Source: JAGZEG01 sp963930185 (lineage in GTDB: Bacteria; Actinomycetota; Coriobacteriia; Coriobacteriales; UMGS124). From it: a stretch of 64,000 bases of DNA. How positions within the stretch are numbered: position 1 is the first letter of the stretch; each line of letters opens with the position of its first letter. The stretch covers positions 62,001 to 126,000 of the forward strand of contig CAWVLT010000056.1 of assembly GCA_963930185.1 (NCBI GenBank), in the 5' to 3' direction. The position numbers were made by a program, and so were the translations under genes. The notes beneath the pieces were generated by a model. That model had not been told where the DNA came from. It did not search any database and was given only the letters and a program-made list of their open reading frames with translations. This document shows positions 44,152-52,760 of this stretch, in pieces.

Positions 44152-45978
44152 ATGGACACCACCGTTTCTCGCCGCTCGTTCATCACCGGGGCCGCCGGCG
44201 CAGGCATCGCCGCCGCTGCCATGGGCGCCACCGTCGCACTCGCCGAGGAGGCCGTCTCCGCGACCGCCGAGGCAGAGTCCGGCGCGCAGGCCCCGTGGGA
44301 CGAGCAGCCCGCATCCGTGGCCGACCAGGTCAGCGCCACCGAGGACTACGACGTCGTGGTCGTAGGCGCCGGCAACTCGGGCGTGCCCACCGCCCTGTAT
44401 CTGGCCCAGGCAGGGGCCAACGTGCTGATCGTTGAGCAGTCCGCCGCAGCCTGCATGTGGGCCGGCGACATCGACGCCCTGGACTCCCAGATCCAGAAGG
44501 ACATGGGCATCCAGATCGACAAGGAGTTCGTGATCGAGGACCTGCTGCGCTACAACCAGGGCAAGTGCGACCAGAACCTCATTCGTCAGTGGGCCTACAA
44601 CGCCGGCGCCTTCATCGACTGGTACCAGCAGCAGATGCAGGCCAAGGGCCTTGACGTCATGGTCGAGACGCGCTGCAAGCGCTTCTATCCCGAAGGCGTG
44701 TTCCACAACCCGGCGTCGGTGCACACCGCCTACAAGCCCCCGCTGGAGCCCACCGCCAACTCCATGGGCTCCGAGGTTGCCATGCCCGCCATGCTCGAGC
44801 TCTACGAGGAGGCCGGCGGCAAGATCCTCTACAACACCCGCGCCGTGGAGCTCGTGCAGCCTGACGGCCCCGGCACGCCCGTGACCGGCGTCATCTGCCA
44901 GCTGGAGGACGAGAGCTACGTCCAGTACAACACGAGCAAGGCCGTGTTCCTGGCGACTGGCGGCTTCTCGGGCAACAAGGACATGATGGACCAGCTCAAT
45001 GTCCAGGCCCACAAGTTCTGCTCCAACCACATGGGCGGCGAGGGCCGCAACGGCGACGGCATCAAGATGGCCCACTGGGCGGGCGCCGACATGGATCGTG
45101 ACATGGCCGGCAGCTGCAACATCTTCGACCGCGGCTGCATCACCGGCAACGACACCAACGGCGGCATCGGCTGGGACGGCCAGGGTGGCGAGGACGAGCG
45201 CTTCTGGTGGCCCGGCTCGCAGCCCTTCCTGCGCGTAAACGCCTTTGGCAAGCGCTTCTGCAACGAGGACGGCCCCTACGACATCGTCTTCAACCTGGGC
45301 GCACAGCAGCCCGGTGGCTTCTACTGGCAGGTCTTTGACTCCACGAGCTGGGATGACGTCAAGGAGTTCGACACCAACATCTGCAGCCGCGTGGTTGCCA
45401 AGCCCGGCGCCAAGAATTGCCTGCTGCTCGGCCAGTTCTGGCCCTGCACCGACGAGCAGATGTGGAACGAGGTCTACATCGAGCCCAACGTGGAGAGCGG
45501 CAACCTCATCCGCTGCGACACGCTGGAGGAGCTCGCCGACGCCATGGGCTTTGACGAGACCGCCAAGGCGGCGTTCCTGCAGACCGTGGAGCGCTACAAC
45601 CAGATGGCCGACGCCGGTTGGGACTACGACTACGGCAAGGCGCCCTGGCGCCTGTCCTACATCAACGAGCCGCCCTACTACGCCTGCAAGCTAGCCGGCT
45701 GGCTGCTCTCCACGCTGGGCGGCATCAAGGTGGACAACACCTACACCCCGCTCACGCCCGAGGGCACGCGCATCGAGGGCCTGCGCTGCATCGGCCTTGA
45801 CCACGGCGGCTTCTTCAACGGCATGTACGCGCAGTATTACGGTGGCCTGAACATGTCGCACAACGTGGTCTCGGGCTGGCTCGCCGCCAAGAACGTCCTG
45901 GGCGAGGACTATCCGCATCCCTGCTGGGGCGCCGACCACGCCTATCTGGTGGAGCGCGCCAGCGAGGCCGCGGAGTAA
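44152..45978 (+). CDS. Tat-exported FAD-dependent reductase, fumarate reductase superfamily
   Basis: The 608-residue protein has the Tat signal VSRRSFITG at residues 5-13 and the FAD motif VVGAGNSG at 70-77. Near the C terminus are IEGLRCIGLDHGGFFNG and an HNVVSGWLAAKNVL end typical of the family. Several Trp and Cys residues in the middle (for example DEQMWNEVYIEPN) are unusual among the six reductases, suggesting a distinct substrate pocket. ATG 44152 follows AGGAGG. It is divergently paired with a TetR regulator and ends at a strong terminator. Electron donor and acceptor are unknown. Confidence 0.92.
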   Translation: MDTTVSRRSFITGAAGAGIAAAAMGATVALAEEAVSATAEAESGAQAPWDEQPASVADQVSATEDYDVVVVGAGNSGVPTALYLAQAGANVLIVEQSAAACMWAGDIDALDSQIQKDMGIQIDKEFVIEDLLRYNQGKCDQNLIRQWAYNAGAFIDWYQQQMQAKGLDVMVETRCKRFYPEGVFHNPASVHTAYKPPLEPTANSMGSEVAMPAMLELYEEAGGKILYNTRAVELVQPDGPGTPVTGVICQLEDESYVQYNTSKAVFLATGGFSGNKDMMDQLNVQAHKFCSNHMGGEGRNGDGIKMAHWAGADMDRDMAGSCNIFDRGCITGNDTNGGIGWDGQGGEDERFWWPGSQPFLRVNAFGKRFCNEDGPYDIVFNLGAQQPGGFYWQVFDSTSWDDVKEFDTNICSRVVAKPGAKNCLLLGQFWPCTDEQMWNEVYIEPNVESGNLIRCDTLEELADAMGFDETAKAAFLQTVERYNQMADAGWDYDYGKAPWRLSYINEPPYYACKLAGWLLSTLGGIKVDNTYTPLTPEGTRIEGLRCIGLDHGGFFNGMYAQYYGGLNMSHNVVSGWLAAKNVLGEDYPHPCWGADHAYLVERASEAAE

Positions 45979-46045
45979 GGCGTCTCCAGTTCACCGAGCG
46001 AGCCAACTGGGCGCAGATCGGCCAGACACATTGCATGTGAGGCAT

Positions 46046-46086
46046 GCCGCCCGCAACCAGCATCACGGGTTGCGGGCGGCGTTTTT
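46046..46086 (+). terminator. Rho-independent terminator of the 44152 reductase
   Basis: Perfect 13-base arms at 46046-46058 and 46068-46080 are followed by GTTTTT. Confidence 0.92.
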
Positions 46087-46248
46087 GGTTTTGGGCCTGC
46101 ACGGCAGCTTTGGGCTGCGCGCCAGAAAGGCTTCTCGGGCGATTTTCTGAGGTTGTAGGCATCATCCTGCAGGCCCGAGAGCCAAGTCGGCTTGCCTCTC
46201 TTCTGTAACAAACCCGCAAAACCACGTTAAGCAATGCTCCATATGCAC

Positions 46249-46292
46249 GCGAGCGCGGGCCCCGCCACGCCTGCGATGGGGCCCGCGCTCGC
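46249..46292 (-). terminator. Hairpin terminator of the 46379 reductase
   Basis: Perfect 15-base GC-rich arms at 46249-46263 and 46278-46292 lie 87 bases after the minus-strand stop. There is no T-tract. Confidence 0.65.
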
Positions 46293-46378
46293 TCATTGTA
46301 GGATCAACGCCGTCTTTCCTCGGCGGCAGCGGCCTTGCACGCTCCTTGCGCCCGTCGTGTCAAAGCCCGTCGTCGCAC

Positions 46379-48136
46379 TTACTCCCACGCGGTCTCGGCA
46401 GCGACGTTCCTGCCGGCCTCGCGGCCGCACACGATGCACTCGGTGAGGTTGCCGCCAGCCTGATAGGTGAACTTGAAGACCGAGGAGATCTCGCCGGCGG
46501 TGTACAGGCGCGGGATGGGGTTGCCCTCCCAGTCCAGGGCCTGGCGCTTGGCGTTGGCGTCGATGCCGCCCTTGGTGTTGGGGCCGCCCGGATAGAGCTT
46601 GAGGGCATAGAACGGCGGGGTCACGACCGGGCCCATGGTGCTCGGGTCGCGCCCGAAGTCGGCGTCCTCGCCGGCATCGCAGTAGGAGTTGAACTGCTCG
46701 ACGGTCGCCACGAGCTGCTCGGGGGTCATCATCTCGCGGTTCTCAGGGTCGGCGATGATGAGCTCGGCGAGCTCCTCGAGCGTGTCGGCCTTGAGGATCC
46801 AGCCGTTGTCGATGGCCTCCTGGTTGTCATCGCCCCACGGCACCAAGCCGAAGGCGTACACCGAGGAGCTCTTGGAGACGGCGCAGGAGCCGGCGCGGCG
46901 CGTCTCGTCGAAGATAAGCCAGCTGGGGATGCGCGGATAGCACATCGTCAGCAGGTCGTAGTGGACGGCCTCCTTGTAGAACTGATAGCGATAGGGGCGC
47001 GTGGAGTCAGTGATGATGTACTCGTCATCGTAACGGTTGCCGTAGTTGTCGACCACCATGGAGTTCGGGGCCGAGGTGATGGCCGAGGCAACGCCCTGCT
47101 TGAGGCCGTCGGACTCCCAGTGCTCGCCATAGGGGATGGCGATCTCGATGCGGGAGGCCGCCTTGCCGACCTTGGCCAGGCCGCAGCCGATCTTCATGGC
47201 CATGGCGATGCCGTCGCCGGTGTTACTCTGCGTGCCATAGAAGCACCAGCCCTTGACGCCGGGGCCCTCGAGGAAGGCGCGACGCATCGGGAGGTTGTAC
47301 TCGTAGCCGCCACAGGCCAGCACCACGCCGCGCTTGGCGGCGATGCGCACGTCCTTGTCGCCCTGCTTGGCGACGACGCCGATGACCTCGCCGTCGCGCA
47401 TGATGAACTCAGAGGCGGGCGTCTCGTACAGGACATCGATCTCGGGGCGCAGGGACTTCACGCCGTCCTCGGCAAGAGCCCACCAGAAGGCCTCGCCGTT
47501 GGCCTTCTGCTCGCGGGGACGGTCCTGGGGCAGCACCGAGTCATCAGCATCGGCAAAGCCGAGGTAACGCGTGCTCTTGGAGGCGCCGTACTTGGCCTCC
47601 TCGAAGCAGGGGAACATGGGGAAGGAGGCGTCGCCGCCTGGCTCCATCAGCGACTCGTCCAGATCGGGGGCCTGGGCCAGCAGGAAGTCCTTGGTCTGGA
47701 GCACGCCGTTGGCGTACATCTCGGCCATCTCCTGCGACACGTGGGGCTGCTCGCCCTCGAGCTTCCAGGGGCAGTTCTCACCCGACATCATGGCCTTAAC
47801 GTACTCGACCAGGGCCTCGTGGTCACCGCTGGGGTCGGGGCAGTGGAAGATGCCGCCCGACAGACGCGTGTTGCACCACATGGCGTCCTCGGGGTTCTTC
47901 TCGATGATGACGACCTTGGCGCCGGCGTCATGCGCCTCGATGGCCGCGCAGGCACCCGCACCGCCAAAGCCGACGACCACGACGTCATACTCCATATCGA
48001 AGCTGTCGCCCGCCGATGCGGCGGTGCCGTCGGCCGCAGCCGACTCGTCAGCCATCGCCAGTGCGGCGCCTCCGCCAAGCGCAGCCGCGGCGCCCAGGCC
48101 CATGCCCACGAACTCTCTTCTGGTGGTGTCACTCAT
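46379..48136 (-). CDS. Tat-exported FAD-dependent reductase, fumarate reductase superfamily
   Basis: The 585-residue protein has the Tat signal TTRREFVGMGL at residues 4-14, the FAD motif VVGFGGAG at 54-61, and the C-terminal PIPRLYTAGEISSVFKF with a GRNVAAE end. ALKLYPGGPNTKGGIDAN is the family segment before the final FAD-binding part. ATG 48136 has GGGAGAG seven bases upstream. It is divergently paired with the membrane LuxR regulator at 48493. No FMN or haem domain. Substrate unknown. Confidence 0.92.
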   Translation of the reverse strand: MSDTTRREFVGMGLGAAAALGGGAALAMADESAAADGTAASAGDSFDMEYDVVVVGFGGAGACAAIEAHDAGAKVVIIEKNPEDAMWCNTRLSGGIFHCPDPSGDHEALVEYVKAMMSGENCPWKLEGEQPHVSQEMAEMYANGVLQTKDFLLAQAPDLDESLMEPGGDASFPMFPCFEEAKYGASKSTRYLGFADADDSVLPQDRPREQKANGEAFWWALAEDGVKSLRPEIDVLYETPASEFIMRDGEVIGVVAKQGDKDVRIAAKRGVVLACGGYEYNLPMRRAFLEGPGVKGWCFYGTQSNTGDGIAMAMKIGCGLAKVGKAASRIEIAIPYGEHWESDGLKQGVASAITSAPNSMVVDNYGNRYDDEYIITDSTRPYRYQFYKEAVHYDLLTMCYPRIPSWLIFDETRRAGSCAVSKSSSVYAFGLVPWGDDNQEAIDNGWILKADTLEELAELIIADPENREMMTPEQLVATVEQFNSYCDAGEDADFGRDPSTMGPVVTPPFYALKLYPGGPNTKGGIDANAKRQALDWEGNPIPRLYTAGEISSVFKFTYQAGGNLTECIVCGREAGRNVAAETAWE

Positions 48137-48303
48137 GATGCATCTCTCCCGTCCTTGCGAGATTTTGCCAAGCGGGCTCCTTCACCCGGGAGGCCAGGCG
48201 CACGAGAGGCGTCGAGCAACCAGTCCGCTCGTGCACCCCGCTCGTCCCGGGCATCCCCTGGCCCGCGTCATCCCCATCATGCCCCACCCCAACTCCATTG
48301 GCC

Positions 48304-48451
48304 ATCGTCCGCCACGGCCGCTTCTTGATGCGCTATCCTAGGCGTGCATATCATCCGCCACGGCCGATGCGCCCACGGCGGTCGCGTGATGCGACGACCC
48401 GCCCGCGCCCTGCCCGGCCATGCCAAGCTACGCGTGAAAAGGCGCATCACG
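48304..48451. promoter_or_regulatory. Divergent control region with direct and inverted repeats
   Basis: ATCRTCCGCCACGGCCG occurs at 48304-48320 and 48350-48366 with one mismatch. CGTGATGCG/CGCATCACG pairs at 48385-48393 and 48443-48451. These lie between the reductase (minus) and its LuxR regulator (plus) and are operator candidates. Confidence 0.5.
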
Positions 48452-48492
48452 TCGTCAGGGGGTTGCCAAGACCACCAAGGGGAGGTCGAGCA

Positions 48493-50079
48493 ATGCGCGA
48501 CCAAATCGAGCCCACCGGGGTGCGGGGTAGGGTGCGAGGCCTTTGCCTCGCCCTTGCGCTTGCGTCCCTGTCGTTCATAGGGACGTGGCTCAACATGTTC
48601 GGAAGAGGCGCCATCCTCACCGACCTGTACACCGAGCAGAGCCAGACCATCTTCTACGGTTGCCGCCTGATATCGCTCGTCGTGATCGTGCTGACCTACC
48701 GGATCGTCCGCCACTCGCTCTCGCAGATGTCGACGCTGGGAGGCGCGCTCATATCCGTGGGCACCGTTACGTGCATCATCGCGGCGCAGGGCCAAGACGC
48801 CTTCGCCGGCGTGATGGGGCTGGTGGGGCATGCGCTGTGCGGCCTTGGCTACCTGCCCTGCCTGATCCCCATCTACGTGGAGCTCGCCAAGGCCTTCGAC
48901 CTGCGCGGGGCGCTCGGCGTCACCCTGCTCGCCCTGCTCGCCAAGCGGCAGCTGCCCGCCCTGATCGTGGGGGCGTCGGAGGAGGTGCGCATCTGGGCGC
49001 TCGCCGGGATACTCGTGCTGCTCATGTGCTGCCTGCTCGGCTTCTGGAGAACCCGCCAGGCTTTCCAGGCAGACCGACGAGAGGAGGTCCTGTCTCTCGC
49101 GAGCAGCAAGGCTCGCTACGCCCTTGTGCTTGAGATCGTGGGAGGAATCACCCTGTTCGTGTTTGGCAGCGTGAGCGGCGTGGGACTGGCCGGGGAGGCG
49201 CAGTCCGAGGCAACGCACGGCGTGATGCTCCTCCCCACCGGCAAGCTGATCGCCCTGGCGGTGTGTGCCGTCTTCGGCTATCTGCTCATCGTCCGACGCT
49301 CGGGCAGGCCCCTGTCGGCGCGGTTCACTCCCGCCTTCGTGCTGCTGGCGCTTTCGACGGCCCTCGCCACAATCATCGCCAACTCACATGACTTCCTGAC
49401 GACGCACGTCGCGTCGGCCGTCCTCGTGGGGATATACGACTTCAACCAGTTCCTCAACTGGGCGCTGCTCGTTAGCATCGTGCACGTGGGAGGTGCATCG
49501 GTCGTCTACCTGGCAATCGTCAGCATGGCGACGTACGATCTTCTGGCCACGATCGTGGGCACGCTGTCGGTCAACCCGTTCACGCCGCACGGTGCCAACG
49601 TCGTCGTCATATTCGGGCTCGTCGTCATAGTCCTGGTCGCCGTGGCGGCGCCCTCCCTGACAAGCCGGGGGCTTGGGTCGTCCGGCATGGCGCAGGACGC
49701 GGAAGGTGACGGCGCGAAGGGCGGGCCTTTCGGCGAAGACGGACAGGCGGTGTCCCCGCACTCCGACACAGCCTCCCCTTCCGGCGAGGCGCGGCTCAGC
49801 GAGGCGGATCGAGAAACGTCCGCACGCCTCCAGGCGGCCATAGAGCAGCGCTGCAAGCATCTCGCCCGGCGCTTTGGGCTCACCGCCCGCGAGACAGACG
49901 TGTTCCACCTGCTGTGCCAGGGCCACAGCCGCGCGCACATATGCGAGGCCCTGTGCATGTCAGAGGGCACGGTGAAGACGCATATCGCGCACATCTACGA
50001 AAAGACGGGCGTCAACACGCACCAGGCCCTGGCGCAGATCGTGTTCGCCAGCGGCGCACGGACGGACGCGGGCGCGTAG
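48493..50079 (+). CDS. Membrane-embedded LuxR-family transcriptional regulator
   Basis: The 528-residue protein has about twelve hydrophobic segments, a roughly 60-residue hydrophilic linker (about 395-455), and a C-terminal LuxR helix-turn-helix (LTARETDVFHLLCQGHS, RAHICEALCMSEGTVKTHI). ATG 48493 has GGGAGG eight bases upstream. Divergent from the 46379 reductase and converging on the 50121 reductase. The divergent one is the likely target, by analogy with the other pairs here. Confidence 0.9.
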   Translation: MRDQIEPTGVRGRVRGLCLALALASLSFIGTWLNMFGRGAILTDLYTEQSQTIFYGCRLISLVVIVLTYRIVRHSLSQMSTLGGALISVGTVTCIIAAQGQDAFAGVMGLVGHALCGLGYLPCLIPIYVELAKAFDLRGALGVTLLALLAKRQLPALIVGASEEVRIWALAGILVLLMCCLLGFWRTRQAFQADRREEVLSLASSKARYALVLEIVGGITLFVFGSVSGVGLAGEAQSEATHGVMLLPTGKLIALAVCAVFGYLLIVRRSGRPLSARFTPAFVLLALSTALATIIANSHDFLTTHVASAVLVGIYDFNQFLNWALLVSIVHVGGASVVYLAIVSMATYDLLATIVGTLSVNPFTPHGANVVVIFGLVVIVLVAVAAPSLTSRGLGSSGMAQDAEGDGAKGGPFGEDGQAVSPHSDTASPSGEARLSEADRETSARLQAAIEQRCKHLARRFGLTARETDVFHLLCQGHSRAHICEALCMSEGTVKTHIAHIYEKTGVNTHQALAQIVFASGARTDAGA

Positions 50080-50120
50080 GCATCCCCACGCGCCCGCGCG
50101 CTGTCAGCGCGGAAGGCACC

Positions 50121-51926
50121 CTACGCGAGGTCCGCCTCGATCTGCTCGATGACAAGGCGGCCCTCAACCAGGGCGATAGTGTTGGTGCCGATGCCGTTGA
50201 GCATCACGTGGGTGCACTCGCCCACGGCGTAGAGGCCCTCGATAGGCGCGTCAGCCTCGTCGAGGACGTGCATGCCCAGGTCGACCCTGATGCCGCCGTA
50301 GGTCATGTGCGTGCAGGGCTGCACCTCGGCAACGTAGAACGGACCCTCCTCGAACTTCTCGGCCAGAGCCTCGGCCGACTTGCCGAAGTCCTCGTCAACG
50401 CCCGCGTCCACGAAGGCGTTGTAGCGCTCCACGGTGTCCTGCAGGGTGGCTGCGTCCACGCCGGCCGTCACCGCGACCTCGTCCAGGTCGGCGCACTCGG
50501 TGAACATCTGGGGCAGGTGCGCCGAGTAGTCAAGGGCCGGCACCAGCAGGGCATCGGCCTGCGTCTTCGTCAGGATGACGTACCCGTGCCTGCCCGGCTG
50601 CTCGTTAAAGGCGTCCACCGTGGCGCGGTCGTAGTAGGTGAGCTCGTTGACGAAGCGCCGGCCTGCCTCGTTGATGACGATGGGGCCGGTGGCCAGAAAC
50701 GGGTAGGTCATGTTGCGCGGCACACCGTTATAGATGACGTTCTCGCCGTAGTAGGAGATGACGTCGGACATGTTCTCAAGCACGCCGCCAACTTCCTGCG
50801 CCATGAGCATGCCCGACCCGTCAGACCCCATAGAGGCGTCCGATCCGTAGCCGCTCAGCTCGGGGGTGTACTCGTCGACCATCTCGGCGTTGTGCGCATA
50901 GCCCCCCGTGGCCAGAACGACCGCGTCGGCATGTATGGCGTACGCCTGCCCATCGGCCGTCTCGACGTTGACGCCGGCGATGCGCCCGTCCTGCTCGATG
51001 AGCGAGGTCACCTTGGTGTTCATGCGATAGTCGACGCCATTGGCGTCAAGCTGGCCGAGCATCGCCTGCGTCATGAAGCCGCCAATGGGACCGTAGTCGC
51101 CCCACACGAGGCCCCTGCCGTACATGCTATTCAGGTCGTAGAACGTGGCGGTCAGGCCAAGGTCGACGAGCCAGTCGATCGACTCGCCCGCGCGCTCGCC
51201 CAACAAGGCGGCGAGCTCCGTCTGGTTGGGGTTACTCTGCACCAGCAGGTCGCGGAACTCCTCCATGCTATAGTCGTCACCACTCTGCGCGGCAACGCGA
51301 TGGCCACCACCCACGTAGTAGCCGGCACGGCCCGACGAGCCGCCGATGACGCCGAGCTGCTCGACAAGGATGACGTCGAGCCCATCCTGGAACGCCTGCA
51401 TGGTCGCGGCCAGGCCAGCGCTGCCGCTGCCCACGACCACCACCTGGGTCGTGGCATCCTCCCAGACAACAGGTTCGCCCTGCGCCGTACCAAACGCGTC
51501 GGCCGGGGCTCCCGCCTGCTCGAGTGCCTGAGCGACGCCGTTGACCAACGCGTTGGTCGAGATGGTGGCGCCGGCAACCGTGTCAACGTTAGGCGTCTGG
51601 GCCTCGAGGATCTCTAGGCGCACCTGCTCCATGGAGTGCGTACCCACGAAGCGAGTCTCGTCGTTATCACCGATCGCAACGTCCTCGATCACGCCGTCAC
51701 CGACGGTGACCGACACCTCGAAGGGGCCGTTGTGCCCCATGACCTCGGCCGTGTACGTGCCCGGCTCCATAGCAGGAGCGGCCCCGCCTGCCGCACCCTC
51801 CGAGGCGGCGCCCTCGGACGCCTCGTCGGCATGGGAGGCGGGGGCACCGGCTGCCGCCAGGGTCACGACCCCCGCCATCGCGGCGGCGGCCTGGACGAAG
51901 TTTCTTCGCGAAATGGATGCAGACAT
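50121..51926 (-). CDS. Tat-exported FMN- and FAD-binding reductase (urocanate reductase-like architecture)
   Basis: The 601-residue protein carries the signal ISRRNFVQ at residues 5-12. An FMN-binding domain (about 55-140) has the flavinylation motif DTVAGATIST at 115-124, in which Thr121 should be attached to FMN by ApbE. The FAD reductase domain starts VVVVGSGSAG near 162 and ends GGIRVDLGMHVLDEADAP, IEGLYAVGECTH. This two-flavin layout matches UrdA of Shewanella and related fumarate or cinnamate reductases. It is the only one of the six here with covalent FMN, which can receive electrons from a membrane donor. A TetR gene lies upstream on the same strand. Confidence 0.93.
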   Translation of the reverse strand: MSASISRRNFVQAAAAMAGVVTLAAAGAPASHADEASEGAASEGAAGGAAPAMEPGTYTAEVMGHNGPFEVSVTVGDGVIEDVAIGDNDETRFVGTHSMEQVRLEILEAQTPNVDTVAGATISTNALVNGVAQALEQAGAPADAFGTAQGEPVVWEDATTQVVVVGSGSAGLAATMQAFQDGLDVILVEQLGVIGGSSGRAGYYVGGGHRVAAQSGDDYSMEEFRDLLVQSNPNQTELAALLGERAGESIDWLVDLGLTATFYDLNSMYGRGLVWGDYGPIGGFMTQAMLGQLDANGVDYRMNTKVTSLIEQDGRIAGVNVETADGQAYAIHADAVVLATGGYAHNAEMVDEYTPELSGYGSDASMGSDGSGMLMAQEVGGVLENMSDVISYYGENVIYNGVPRNMTYPFLATGPIVINEAGRRFVNELTYYDRATVDAFNEQPGRHGYVILTKTQADALLVPALDYSAHLPQMFTECADLDEVAVTAGVDAATLQDTVERYNAFVDAGVDEDFGKSAEALAEKFEEGPFYVAEVQPCTHMTYGGIRVDLGMHVLDEADAPIEGLYAVGECTHVMLNGIGTNTIALVEGRLVIEQIEADLA

Positions 51927-51957
51927 GTGACGCCCCTTCCTCGGTTTGTGACTCGCC

Positions 51958-51987
51958 TTGCCAGGGCACCCCACAGGTGCTTGGCAA
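51958..51987. promoter_or_regulatory. Nested palindrome upstream of the 50121 reductase
   Basis: TTGCCA/TGGCAA (51958-51963 and 51982-51987) encloses GCACC-N5-GGTGC (51966-51970 and 51976-51980). The 30-base dyad lies 32 bases before the reductase start and may be the TetR operator. Confidence 0.5.
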
Positions 51988-52060
51988 TTCCGACAAGCCA
52001 AGGGTAAGGGCAGCTTGCGATGCGCGGCAATTTACAGAATGAACCGAGTGTGCCGCTCCG

Positions 52061-52708
52061 CTACACTTCGAAGCTTGTGTCAAACCTCACGCCGTCGGCC
52101 TGCCACTCGCTCCAGAGGCAGCGGTTGAGCGAGCGCAGGAAGCGGATGATGACACCGTTGATCGTGACGGCGATCTGCTCGGGCGGCTCGACGCAGCCCG
52201 TGCGCAACCAGTTCTCGAAGATCCCGTTCTGCAGGGTGACGCACAGCGGCGCCACGCTCTCGAACGGGATAACGCAGTCCAGCGGGGTCACCCCGAGAAG
52301 CTGCGCCAACCGTTGAGCCATGTCGTGCGCTCGTGCGGTAACGCGCTCCTCATACTCCGCGCGAAACGCGCGGTCGCCGCACTCCATACACGTCAGGCAC
52401 AACGATCGGTGTTCCCTGACAAGGCGTGCCCCCTCCAGGGCGCTTGCGTGCATGAACGCAAAGAGTTCCTCACCCGTGCAGCCGCGCGGGGGCGCCTCTA
52501 TTTCGGGAACGCAGCGCTCGACAAAACTATCGACGAGCACGTCGTACACATCACGATAGTACCGGTAGAACGTCGTGCGGCTCACGCGCGCCTGCGCGGC
52601 TACATCCTTGGCCGTAACCGACGAAACGTCCGCCCCGCCATCGAGCAGGGCAAGCAGAGCGGAGCGTATGGCCTCCTTCGTGCGATATACGGCGTCACTC
52701 TCGCCCAT
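52061..52708 (-). CDS. TetR-family transcriptional regulator
   Basis: The 215-residue protein has the TetR helix-turn-helix VTAKDVAAQARVSRTTFYRY near residues 34-53, and a ligand domain with several cysteines (LCLTCMECGDRAF), which might sense redox or metals. It lies 134 bases upstream of the 50121 reductase on the same strand, with a nested palindrome between. Likely its regulator. Confidence 0.9.
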   Translation of the reverse strand: MGESDAVYRTKEAIRSALLALLDGGADVSSVTAKDVAAQARVSRTTFYRYYRDVYDVLVDSFVERCVPEIEAPPRGCTGEELFAFMHASALEGARLVREHRSLCLTCMECGDRAFRAEYEERVTARAHDMAQRLAQLLGVTPLDCVIPFESVAPLCVTLQNGIFENWLRTGCVEPPEQIAVTINGVIIRFLRSLNRCLWSEWQADGVRFDTSFEV

Positions 52709-52760
52709 CCGTCCCCAATCCTCAGCTATTAGCTAGACCGCTCGCGCTGGTGCGACGCCC

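Larger units (their letters stand above)
45979..46378. other. Convergent intergenic region with two terminators
   Basis: The 400 bases between two convergent reductase genes hold terminators at 46046-46086 and 46249-46292. No gene is supportable. Confidence 0.6.
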
